From: Ustilago trichophora
Lineage: Eukaryota > Basidiomycota > Ustilaginomycetes > Ustilaginales > Ustilaginaceae
Reading direction: 5' to 3'
Assembly (NCBI GenBank): GCA_900323505.1
Contig: OOIN01000030.1
Coordinates: 186,001 to 250,000 of the forward strand
Length of the DNA: 64,000 bases
In this document: positions 22,462 through 32,500 of the stretch, in pieces
Numbering within the stretch: the stretch's first letter is position 1
Layout: each line of letters opens with the position of its first letter
The notes under the pieces: model-generated
Told to the model about the DNA's origin: nothing
Databases searched by the model: none
What the model saw: only the letters and a program-made list of their open reading frames with translations
Program-made: the position numbers and the translations under genes

Positions 22462-24029
22462 GTTTTCCACACATACACACACACACACACAACCCTTTTT
22501 TGCATGCCTCTTCACCACCACCATAATCATCATCGTCGTCATCATTCATTGAAAGCACACTTTGTATTTGTACCTGCATCTTGACTTTTTAAAAATGAGA
22601 AAATCGTCACTCTCCTCAGCATTTCATACAGTCTATTTGCTGTGAAGTATTGGGTACAGATTTGAATGTGTCAGACTCGGCAAGGTGACGGTGCGGTACT
22701 GTACAACAGAATATAAGGTTTCGGATCTGTAGCCGAGGACGGTTGAGAAACTTTTTTTTTGACGAGTGGACGCAAATGCGAGTTGTTATTATGTCGATGT
22801 TGCATGATGGACTTGAGAGAGATCGAGAAGGCATGCTTTGCTATCATCATTCGACGATAGCGACAGAGTTACAGTAGATGCCTTGGTCTGCCTGCAACCG
22901 CTGGGTCGGAGGTCAGTCGTGCCAGCTCTAGATTTTTTATTTTTTTTTTTGTGCAGAGCATTCAAACCTTATCCTGTGACTAGTGCAACTGTATTGTGCA
23001 TGGCTTGACGAACGGGCGGTGGATAACTTGATGAGCCTGACTCGTTGCTCGCGCATGTAAAAAGAGTGAAATGGATACTATACTACAGTACTACTGTATG
23101 TGTGATTGCGAAGGCCGGATATCCCGTTCTCCCCTGCATTCATCCCGTCCGGTGGCGCATTCGAGATGGCTCCTCAGCAAGCCAAAGACACCGAGATTGC
23201 GTTGTGCAGTGCAGTGCAGTACAGTGCAGTGCAGTTTGGGAGACAAAGAAAGCTAAACAGTCGAGCTTTTCACAGGGTCACAGGGTCACATGCCATTGTG
23301 TGTGTGGGAGGAGGGGGGAGGAGCGACTTTAGCTCCTTCTTTCCACTTGCTACCAACAATGATCAACAACAAGCAGCGATCATTCTCCCTCCTCTTGCCC
23401 TCCTTGCGTAGCGTCTTGATCGTCTCAGGACCCACGAATCTTTCAACATATTTCTAGCTCACAGCTTGGTCCTTCGGCATCCATATCTTCTCTTCTCACA
23501 TTCACTACCAATCGGTTAACCGACTTAAGAAATATCCCACCGCTCAGACCACCACCTACAATTCGAAGCACGCCTTCATTCCACGACCCTTTTCCTTCTA
23601 CAACCGTTGACGCACCACAGCCGCAACCGTGACCGCCCGCCATTTCATCTTACAGCTGCTGCAATCGCTGTACCACAAGATCGCTGGTGGGGTGGGTAAA
23701 AAGCTGGTACAGTATTTTCGACGCTCGATTTTCTCGGAACGCACCACCGGCTAGCACGGCTAGTGTTGCAGCTCAAACAAGGCAACTTCATCTGGGCGCA
23801 TAAAAGGGTTGCTTGGGTCCCCCTCCCCCCCAATTTGATTGCTGCTGTGGTGGTGGTTTCACCGGGACTCGCTTCAATTGCGGTAACAGGCACGCTGCGG
23901 GAAATACACACACATATATAGAGGAGGGCCACGCCCTCTTCCCATGTGGAAAAAAAGTTCTGCTGTAGAGATCTGGCTTTGAAGCATAGATCAAAAAGAG
24001 GCGTGTTCCATCATCTCTTCGGCGTCATC
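22462..24029. other. Intergenic upstream of the G-alpha gene
   Basis: About 1.57 kb without a convincing gene. Begins with a CA repeat (about 22473-22490), holds a TGCAG/TACAG array (23205-23234) and a short CACAGGGT direct repeat near 23272-23290. The last 400 bases contain no TATA box I would defend. Confidence 0.55.
23205..23234. repeat. TGCAG/TACAG pentamer array (6 units)
   Basis: Six tandem pentamers, five TGCAG and one TACAG. A variant member of the dispersed TACAG family, located about 800 bases upstream of the G-alpha start. Confidence 0.85.
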
Positions 24030-25703
24030 ATGTCTCCATCAGTATCCAACCCCCAGCCGCGCCGGATGAAATCCAAGGCAACCCTCACCAATTCCAACTC
24101 CAACTCCACCGATCCACTCACCCTCGCCCTTCAACCCCCTTCCACCGAAACCCCTTCCGAACGTCAAGCCCGCCTAGCAGCCGAGAAGCAAGCCAAACAG
24201 CGATCCGATGAAATCGACAAACTTCTTAAAGCCGATCATGCCTGCACCCACGCCTTCCCCCCCTCCCTTGTTGCTTCCGAAGGCAACTCTACCTCCTCGA
24301 AAAAGGGACGTGTTTACAAGATGGTACTTCTCGGCCAGGCGGGTGCCGGAAAAACAACCGTCTTGAAACAAATGCGGTTGCTGTACGATCCCCAGGCGCA
24401 TGAAAACGAGAGAAGGGGTTGGTGCAAGATTGTACTGTTGAACTTGACTGCGAGTGCAAGGGTGCTACTGCAGACGTTGGAGAGGTATCATAGCGAGAGA
24501 GCGGAAAGAAAGTCTAGTGATATGGGTCGAATTGAAGCTGTGATGGGGGCTGATGGGGATAAGGAGAAGGGAGTGGACGAGGCTGTTAGGGCGGAAAAGG
24601 CTGCGGACGTGGGACTCAAGAATGAGCTCAACACTTCTCACATGCCATGGCTCGAGCACATCTCGAAAATTGTAGACTTGGAAAGGAAGCTACGAAGCGA
24701 ACTAGGAGCATTTGGCGAAGAAGTCATCCTCTCCGAAGCCAGTACCGGCAATTTTCCAGCCCCCATGGTTCGTGCCAAAAGTAGCACCGATAAAAGTCCC
24801 CTCCTCTTACGTCCAGGTTGGCAAGAACGACTCTTCAGCTACGCTCGTCGATCTTTCACCCTCTCTCACTCCTCTTCCTCGCGAACCAACCTGGTTTCAT
24901 CTGAAGGCACTTCTGGCGAGGAAGAAAACAGCCAAGCACTGACGTTGTTACGCAGCATCCAATCGGATGTGTTGGCTTTGTGGAATCATGATGTTTCGTG
25001 CCGAAGCCTGCGCAAACGAGGCATGTTTCTCGACGGACAAAGCGATTCTGCCACATCCTACTTCCTTGATCACTATCCTCGCATTGTATCTCCCAGCTTC
25101 ACCCCTAGTGATGAAGATATCCTTCATTCCCGAGTTCGCACTTTGGGAGTCACCGAAGACGTGTTTCGCGTAGACCGTTCGCTCATCTATCGGATTTACG
25201 ACGTAGGTGGATCTCGTTCACAACGTGCAGCATGGGCTCCGTTTCTCGACGACGTGGAATCCATCATCTTTCTCGCTCCTCTATCGGCTTTTGACCAACC
25301 GCTCATTGAAGAACCTTCGACCAACCGTCTGGCAGACACGTTTGCTCTGTTCAATCAGGTGGTTTCCAACCCTCTGCTGAGAGGGGCTAGCATGATTCTG
25401 TTTTTGAACAAGATTGATCTTTTGGAGAAAAAATTGAAACAGGGAGTCAAATTGCAAAGGTACTGGCCAGAGTATGATGGGGACAATGATTTCGAGGCGG
25501 TTTGGAGGTGGTTTAGGGGTAAATTTCGCGATTGTTGTAGGAGGGCTGAGGATGAGGATGGTAATGAAAGGGAAGGGCAGAAGAGGAGGTTGTATGTTCA
25601 TACAACCGTGGCGACTAGTACAAAGCAGATTAGGGCCATTTTGATGAGTGTAAAGGATAGCATTTTGCGCGAGAATCTGAGGGTCACTGGGTTGGTTGGC
25701 TAA
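24030..25703 (+). CDS. gpa4: Divergent heterotrimeric G-protein alpha subunit, Gpa4-like
   Basis: 557 residues from the first in-frame ATG at 24030; the frame is open a little further upstream but without ATG. Nucleotide-binding motifs are in order: G1 GQAGAGKTT (102-110), G2 with arginine and threonine at 368 and 371 (RVRTLGV), G3 DVGGSRSQR (391-399), G4 NKID (460-463), G5 TVATST (526-531). About 260 residues separate G1 from G2, roughly twice the usual helical domain, with Ser-rich and charged inserts. The catalytic glutamine of G3 is serine (395), the G1 glutamate is alanine, there is no MGxxxS myristoylation start and no cysteine near the C-terminus (GLVG). Ustilago maydis Gpa4 is an atypical G-alpha without counterparts outside smuts, hence the symbol, which is an inference. 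It would signal with or without G-beta-gamma at membranes; GTP hydrolysis may be unusual. Confidence 0.85.
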   Translation: MSPSVSNPQPRRMKSKATLTNSNSNSTDPLTLALQPPSTETPSERQARLAAEKQAKQRSDEIDKLLKADHACTHAFPPSLVASEGNSTSSKKGRVYKMVLLGQAGAGKTTVLKQMRLLYDPQAHENERRGWCKIVLLNLTASARVLLQTLERYHSERAERKSSDMGRIEAVMGADGDKEKGVDEAVRAEKAADVGLKNELNTSHMPWLEHISKIVDLERKLRSELGAFGEEVILSEASTGNFPAPMVRAKSSTDKSPLLLRPGWQERLFSYARRSFTLSHSSSSRTNLVSSEGTSGEEENSQALTLLRSIQSDVLALWNHDVSCRSLRKRGMFLDGQSDSATSYFLDHYPRIVSPSFTPSDEDILHSRVRTLGVTEDVFRVDRSLIYRIYDVGGSRSQRAAWAPFLDDVESIIFLAPLSAFDQPLIEEPSTNRLADTFALFNQVVSNPLLRGASMILFLNKIDLLEKKLKQGVKLQRYWPEYDGDNDFEAVWRWFRGKFRDCCRRAEDEDGNEREGQKRRLYVHTTVATSTKQIRAILMSVKDSILRENLRVTGLVG

Positions 25704-26335
25704 GGCATACAGTTCTACTATCGGTAAAAGATGCTTGATCATCATACATGTGATGTTTTCAGTACAGAGAGTATAGTGTATGTCATGATAGTTTTGCATG
25801 TCACTCAGGCGTATGAATCTCTGACTGATGGCGTGTTGTTGTGATATGAGCGCTTCTGTGTCCATGATTCTCTGGAGATTGAGGTATGAGTGTTGGACCT
25901 TTTGGCACGTTTATCGTGGCAGATTGCAACGGAGGTGATTTGTACAGTATAAATGACCAATTGATGGACATTCTTTTTTTGATAATGGATGATTAGCGGT
26001 TTTATGTTGGGCGCAAATCGACATGTCGGACTTTGTAATTGAACGCTTTTGAAGTCACATTGCTTTGGTGATAGCAAAGCTTTTTTTTTCCAATCCAATT
26101 TACACAAAGCTGAATGAATCACTTTTGACATAGAGCGAGCACCTTCAAAGAGAATGTACATTCAACAGTAAAGGCGGATGCGAATGGGAAACTCTATCAG
26201 ATAGAGATCATACTCTGCTTTGTGCTCAGTACTGTACTGTACAGTAGATTCTTTTCAAGCTTGGGAATTCTGGCAATGTGTGTGGATGCTTGCAAAGCTG
26301 ACCAGGCCCAGAAGATGTACTTTACCTCTTTTTTT

Positions 26336-26366
<31 letters not shown>

Positions 26367-28568
26367 GATGCAAGACAGATGCAGAACATGATCTTGAAGC
26401 AAACCAGCAAGCATCTCGCAGTTTGACCGCACATGTCGATCCTAAATCCCCGCGGCCCTGAAACCTTTCATCATCCCCCCCCCCCCCCCCCCTTTTTTCT
26501 TTTGCTCTTGCTCTTTCTATTGCCGAATAGCATATTCACATCTGTCCCGTATCTAGTACCCTTTGAATGTCACACTATCATCCCAAGAACATGGGTTGAA
26601 AAGAGCCATCTTTACACCGGATCAATTTTTTTTGATGGACTCGGACTTGAGAAAATATCGCCGACATAAAAAGTACCATACTGTACAGTACAGTAGCCGA
26701 AGCCAAAATCTTTACCAACCACGAATCGCTGAGATCCGAAAATTCGCACATCTTTGAAGTAGGGAAAAGCTCCCTCCCTCCCTCTCTCTCTAAAAAGAAT
26801 TCAGCCAATGTCTAATCCTCTTCTGCTTCTACTTTTGCCATCATGTACTGTAGCAACGCTGAATAATTTAGTGAGGATTGCAGAGGTTGGATTGGATCGG
26901 GTCGAACAGCCGAATAAGAGCTTGGTCATGTTGGGGTGCAAAAAAAAAGTGTGAGCTTGAATCACGCATCAACAGTAACAGAAGGAGGATTCTTCGAGGG
27001 CTCTTTGACTGTAAGACGTCTTTAGTTGAAGCAAACTAAGAGCTGGTTGGAAGCGAACCACCTCATAGATGGAAAACCTTGTCTATGTATTGCATCGTGT
27101 GACTTGCACGCGGTCGTACGATGGTCGATTTCAACGAAACCCATATGGAGAGAAAGGTAGAGATTGTAAGTACTGTACAGTAAAGTCAACCTTTTTTCTT
27201 TATTGAGCGAATTGTCGGTCAACACTTTGAGATGTATGGATCCAGACCATGTGTTTATTCTTCATCTATTCTTTCCTTTTTTCGCTCTTTGGCTATATGC
27301 AAGGATTGCTGGCTGTAGCGTACAGTACACACAGAAAGAGAGAGAGAGAGAGAGAGAGAAGGGGGAGGGGAAGGGGGGAGGGAAAAGGTCTTACTGTACT
27401 AGACTGCAATGCGTCGTGCTGTGTGGTCTGTGGAGGTTTCGTTTTTAGTGAATCGGTAAACCTCGACACGAAAAAAAAAGACTCTTCCGATGGCTGGCTT
27501 TGAATGTTCGGGAAAAACATCTTACGGAAATACTCCGATAGGGATGACAGCTATCCCTCAGTGTCAAGGCATCATCTTGCATCTATCGGCATCTCTCGAC
27601 TTGAACCCTTTTCTCCCTCTCTCTTACAACCGATATCCTCGTGGGTGAGCGAAATGCCGCATCTACTGTAAAATCGCAAGCTCTAAGACTTTGTACAAGA
27701 CAAAGTTGACTTGTGGATTTGCATCTACCTCAACCCCAAGGTCGATTTAGAGCCTGTATAACAGCATGCCAACCCAAGTCGAAATCGTCCAAATTCTATC
27801 TTACACTTGAGACAGATTCAATCCACTGTATTCACCTCTCAGACCTCAAGTACTGTATCTACTGTACGGTCTCATCCGTCCAATGGCATGTGATTTTGCA
27901 AAATCTCTACAATTCGGTCACACTCGTAAAGTAATCTGACTCGTGACCATGTTAGAGGCAATCCGGCTATCGTTGAAACGATGCATAAGCATCATACGCT
28001 TACAGCCGATGACAAGCACTTGTCACTTTTCCCACTAAGCCTCTGCTTCCGGTTCCCAAACAACTGTAGTTGAAACAAGGGACAGATGATCGCGGTTTTG
28101 CACATCACAGACACACACACACACACACACACACGCATATAAGTACGATGTCGTCCCATTCCCCCAACGTTGTATGGTTCATCCACTTACATCACTCACG
28201 ATACACACTCATATTTTGATATCATTTGCTCTAAAGATTTTCGCTCGTTGGCAGTTTGAAGTGCTCATACTTGACGCCCTGTGGTTTCTACGGTATCACA
28301 ATCGAGTATAAGAGAGCAAAGCTGGATCTCGGCTTGTCTACCTCTTCCGATATTTTATCAGCTCCACTGACAACAACGTTGTCAATCACCACTGCTGAGG
28401 ATCAAAAGCATCTATCCAATTCTGCACCCAACCCGCCTCCTTAGGCACAAGGTGAATAAAGGTACTTTGAAAGTATCAAAGGCATTATCAGGTTCAACCC
28501 AACGGGATAGCCCCTCACATCAAACACAACCCTTGTCCAGCTCAACAAAGAAAAAAATCCCGGACAAC
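25704..28568. other. Intergenic, 2.9 kb, simple-sequence rich
   Basis: No convincing gene. Contains several TACTGTACAGTA-type palindromes (26228-26246, 26679-26696, 27170-27184), a T29 run (26338-26366), a C18 run (26475-26492), a GA tract (about 27339-27359) and a CA repeat (about 28108-28133) followed by CATATAAG near 28136, a possible TATA element about 430 bases before the next start codon. Confidence 0.55.
26475..26492. repeat. Poly(C) tract, 18 bases
   Basis: Uninterrupted C18, followed by T6. Together with the T29 run 100 bases upstream it marks slippage-prone intergenic DNA; exact length may be affected by sequencing error. Confidence 0.8.
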
Positions 28569-29231
28569 ATGGTGGCAAGCTCCACAGAAACCAACGTCCC
28601 CTCTCATCTCAATCGAGATTCCGAGCAATCTCCCCCCTCCTCCTCCTCCTCCTCCTCCTCCTCCTCCTCCTCCTCCTCCTCCTCCTCCTCCTCCTCCTCC
28701 TCCTCCTCCTCCTCCTCCTCCTCCTCCTCCTCCTCCTCCTCTTCTTCTTCGATCGCCTTGACTACCAATAGCTATAGCTACATTTCCCCTATACAACACT
28801 CTGCCAAACCTCTCACTCCTAATTGCACTTTTTCCATCCATCCGTCCTCGTACCTCGGCAAATCCACCTCGATTCGTCGAACCAATTCCACATTTGATTT
28901 TATCCCCAAAAGACTCTACAAGCTCTTTTTCATATTATGGGATCATTTCTGGCGTCAATATCTAGTATTGACCTCGACTTTAGCCATTTCGGTAATGCAG
29001 CCCTGGGAACAAGTCTTTACTTTGTTCTTGTTTTCCTCTTTACTCGGATTAGCCACTTTGGCCATTTTAAATTTGCCCTCTTATATTTTCCACCACTCGG
29101 CTCAAAAATTCAAATACTATGTTTTGGGTCCAAATTATTCACTCTACAATACGATTCCTACTCCAGCATCAACAGTATCGGTACAACCAGATCACGGAAT
29201 AATGCCAAATGTGGAATTGGTTTTTTTGTAA
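28569..29231 (+). CDS. Serine palmitoyltransferase small-subunit-like protein with poly-Ser tract
   Basis: 220 residues from ATG 28569; the frame is open upstream only from non-ATG codons. Residues about 22-62 are almost pure serine, encoded by a TCC microsatellite. The C-terminal 90 residues carry the fold of the SPT small-subunit family (ssSPT/Tsc3-like): an amphipathic stretch (KRLYKLFFILWDHFWRQY), a first hydrophobic helix (LVLTSTLAISVM), the hallmark PWE at 145-147, a second helix (LFLFSSLLGLATLAIL) and a hydrophilic end. Human ssSPT shows the same YQYLL...LEPWE...GMAL pattern. Members activate the long-chain-base synthase Lcb1/Lcb2 in the ER and tune acyl-CoA choice in sphingolipid synthesis. 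Typical members are about 70-80 residues, so the N-terminal 110 residues are an extension. The assignment rests on motif pattern and topology. Confidence 0.75.
   Translation: MVASSTETNVPSHLNRDSEQSPPSSSSSSSSSSSSSSSSSSSSSSSSSSSSSSSSSSSSSSIALTTNSYSYISPIQHSAKPLTPNCTFSIHPSSYLGKSTSIRRTNSTFDFIPKRLYKLFFILWDHFWRQYLVLTSTLAISVMQPWEQVFTLFLFSSLLGLATLAILNLPSYIFHHSAQKFKYYVLGPNYSLYNTIPTPASTVSVQPDHGIMPNVELVFL
28638..28740 (+). repeat. TCC trinucleotide microsatellite inside coding sequence
   Basis: About 34 uninterrupted TCC units in the reading frame of the SPT small-subunit-like gene, read as serine and followed by three TCT and one TCG serine codons. Frame-preserving slippage would change only the length of the poly-Ser tract. 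Confidence 0.95.
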
Positions 29232-29528
29232 ACAGCTGATAGCGACCCAGTTTCAACCCAACACTAGTTGGCAATAGGTGACGATGAGTCCTTAGATTTG
29301 CAAGGTATGGTTGATATAGGTTGGCTTTCACAATAATGAATAATGGAGGAGTCCATTCAGCTTGGTTGTTTCTTTCTGTACTGTACAGTATTTTTTTCAT
29401 TCTTGTATTTGATCCGCGTTCGTCTCACATCACACAAGCTGTCACAAAGCACCAAACCTTTGCTTTTTTTTGTGATCAAGAATCCAAAAAATTCATTCCT
29501 CTGCGTTAGCACTCTGCGTTTGTACAGA

Positions 29529-32500
29529 TCAACCACGTCTTCGCACACCTGCAACCACTAGTTCCCATCCAAACATTGGCAAAGGTACCTGCAAGACGCG
29601 CCTTAACTCTGTCCATTGAACTTGTCTCACCATCCCCCTCTGGTGCATTTTGTTGGCTTTCCTGAGTCCGATCTTGTCTTGTAACTCTGCCAGGGTGGTG
29701 TCATGTTGTTCAAGGTGAGGGTCGGATGCTTTGACCATGTCGATTAATTTTTCAAAGTCGGATCTTGCTGATGATTGAGGAGAAGAGGAAAAAGGGGGGT
29801 CGACCGTGGGAGCGTTGCTGAGTTTGGCGGTAAGCTTGCCGCCGAGTTTGGACTGGGGTCGATCGTCTGCAGTGGTGTGTAAGGGTTGCGGAGCGGGGAA
29901 TGGTTTCGCTCGAGTAGGGACGAGGACAAAGTCCAGTGGTGAAAGTGTCGACCGCATCAAGGAGCCGAATAAGAACGCGGCCACCGCAACCAGCAGCAAT
30001 GTGGAGAAGCGGAACTGAGTCTCGGAGTTGAACAGCGATCCGATGGCAGAAGCACCATCTTTGGCGAGTTGAGCAACGGTATTGCCTGCGTTGGCGGCGG
30101 CCTCAGCGACAACTTCCCCGGTCGTACCTACTCGGTCTTCTGCTTTACCGTCTCCCTTTGCTGTGCCTTTATCGGCTGTACTACCGGTAGCGGAGGACTT
30201 GTCACCTTTACCATCGCCACTCTTACCGCCATGCTTGGCGCGATCGTTGGCAGCGAGTGCTTCAGCGTTCGTCTTGGCAGAAGAGGAAGAGGCGACGCTG
30301 CTTCCTCGTGCAGTGACCGATGAGACAGATGTGAGGGAGGAGGCAAGGGCAGAGCCAGTTCCCAGACGTGACAGTGGATACGATCCAAACATGCTCATGA
30401 TCTGAGCACCTGTCGATGTGGGAGCGGATGGCGTCGCAGCTCGGGAGGGAGGTGCTGATCCAGCAGCTGATCCATTGGCAGAGCCTCCACCGGAGGAAGG
30501 CGCTAGTGATCCACCTTGCTTGGCAGCTTTATCTGCAGATGCATCGCCTGTCAAAGAGCCGCCAGCGCCGATGCCGGCCTTTCCAGCGGCGCCCGCAGCC
30601 GACGCGCCACTGCCCAACTTTGCCACCTTCCCATCACCCTTGCCGAACCCGCCAGCCGCACCAGATTCGTCTGCCTCCAGCAGCTCTTTCCTCGTCGCAA
30701 CTGGCCTGCGCAATGCTGCTGGAAGGCGCATGTCGTCTCGAGAGGACGATGATGCTCCATCCAGTCCCGACTTGCGTCCCGACTTTGGCCTTGGCGGCGC
30801 AGTGCGCTTGAGCTGGGTCATGGGCTCGATACCGATCTGCTCCTTCTGCAACATGGCCGAAGTCTGATTGACATGAACAATGTCCAGCTTGACATCACCG
30901 CTTCGCACAGGGACCTTGCCTGTGGGTGTCGCAAATGCCGAAAATCCCGTCGAATCCTTGGACGCTGCAGGCGTTGCTTCCGAGTCAGCACCCTCACTCT
31001 TGAGCGGCTTGACGACCATACGAAGCACGGCACCGCGTTCGAGCAACGAGGTGTACCAGGCCGGGATCTCGGGCGCTTTCGACCCAGTGAGCGGGTCCTC
31101 CACAGGATCGAGGAAGGACGTAGTTGGCACAGTCACGCGGACAAGATGCTTGCGAGGACGGGCGGAGGGATCCAGGGTGGCGGCGAGCACCGCGCTCGGC
31201 GGCAAATCGTAGACACGCAGCTGCACTGGCAGGTCCTTTGACTTTTCGGATGCCATATTGAGGGAGAGGACGGGCTCTTGTTTGCCAGCTCTCTTGTCGC
31301 CGGTTGCACCACCGGTCGCCTTGTCTTGTGCCGATGATCGCTCTGCAGCTGTTGAGGCGCCAATCGGTGTTGCCGGCCTCTCTGGATCCTGCGCATTCAA
31401 CTTCCTTGCATCTGAAGCAGAGCCGCCGCCAGGTACAAGCTCAGAATACACCTGAATGTCGTAGCCCTTGTGATAGTGTCGAAGCTCGATCTCGACCTCC
31501 ATCAGGATCAAATCGGTCGCGTTGCGCGAGTCGGTGTGAATGGAGCTCGGTCGACGACGAAGAGTGGATGCAGTGCTGGCCACAGAGGTGCTGGCGATCG
31601 AATGCATGCTTGTGGCTCGAGACAAGCTCGAGTCTTGTTCGCCGCCCGAGTTGACAGGTGGAGCTGCTGAGCCAAGCAACGGTGTGCCGGGCGCAGCATT
31701 GAGGGCTTGCGTCAACTTCTCAGCTACACCCTTTGTCGTCGAAGCGTCCGATACACTGGAAGGGCGAGACTTTCCGTTGGTCACGATGGAGGCTGCTGGC
31801 AGAAGCCCGGGCACCGATTCAGTGGCGGGCGGTGCCGAAGCACGGCACATGCTCATCGCCACATACGTGCGTGTAGTCGGATCAAAGCTGGTCGAAATCA
31901 ACAAGTTCTTGCGCTCTGGGTCGTTCATAGACCAGATCAAGCCTTGATCTTCATCTCTCCCATCGCCCAGCACCTGCAAGCAAGGAGGAGGAGTCTTGAC
32001 CGATGGAATCGAACCTCTTGCCTTGAGATATTCTTCCACCAGGAGCACCGACCGCGGTAGGTTGGCATTCCACATTGTGTTGACAGCCACGGGCAAGCTT
32101 CCCGCATAGTCGATGGCGACTACATGCGTACAGCGTGTCGATGGGATCTGGAAGCTTGTCGAACTGTAGGGATCCAGTGTCTCCAAGATCCAACCGTCGA
32201 TCAGCACCTTGCCGAGAGGCAGCCCAGCTGGATTGATGCGGTCCATCGCAAAGCGCGAGTTTTGCTGCGGGAAGGATGCTGATGCGTGAAAGTAGACGGC
32301 TGGGCCAGACCACGAAGATGCTGAGCTGGAGATGGTAGCATCGCCTGAACTTGTCGCGCCAAGACTAGAAGGTGGCAGTCCGCGCGCGGTCAAGCTGGCA
32401 AGGTGGAAGGCGCGGCCTCGGAATGGGAAGCTCGCCTTGGTTGTGATGAACGAGGTGAAGGAGCCATCGCCGTAACTTTCGAGCAAAGTCGTCGAATCCA

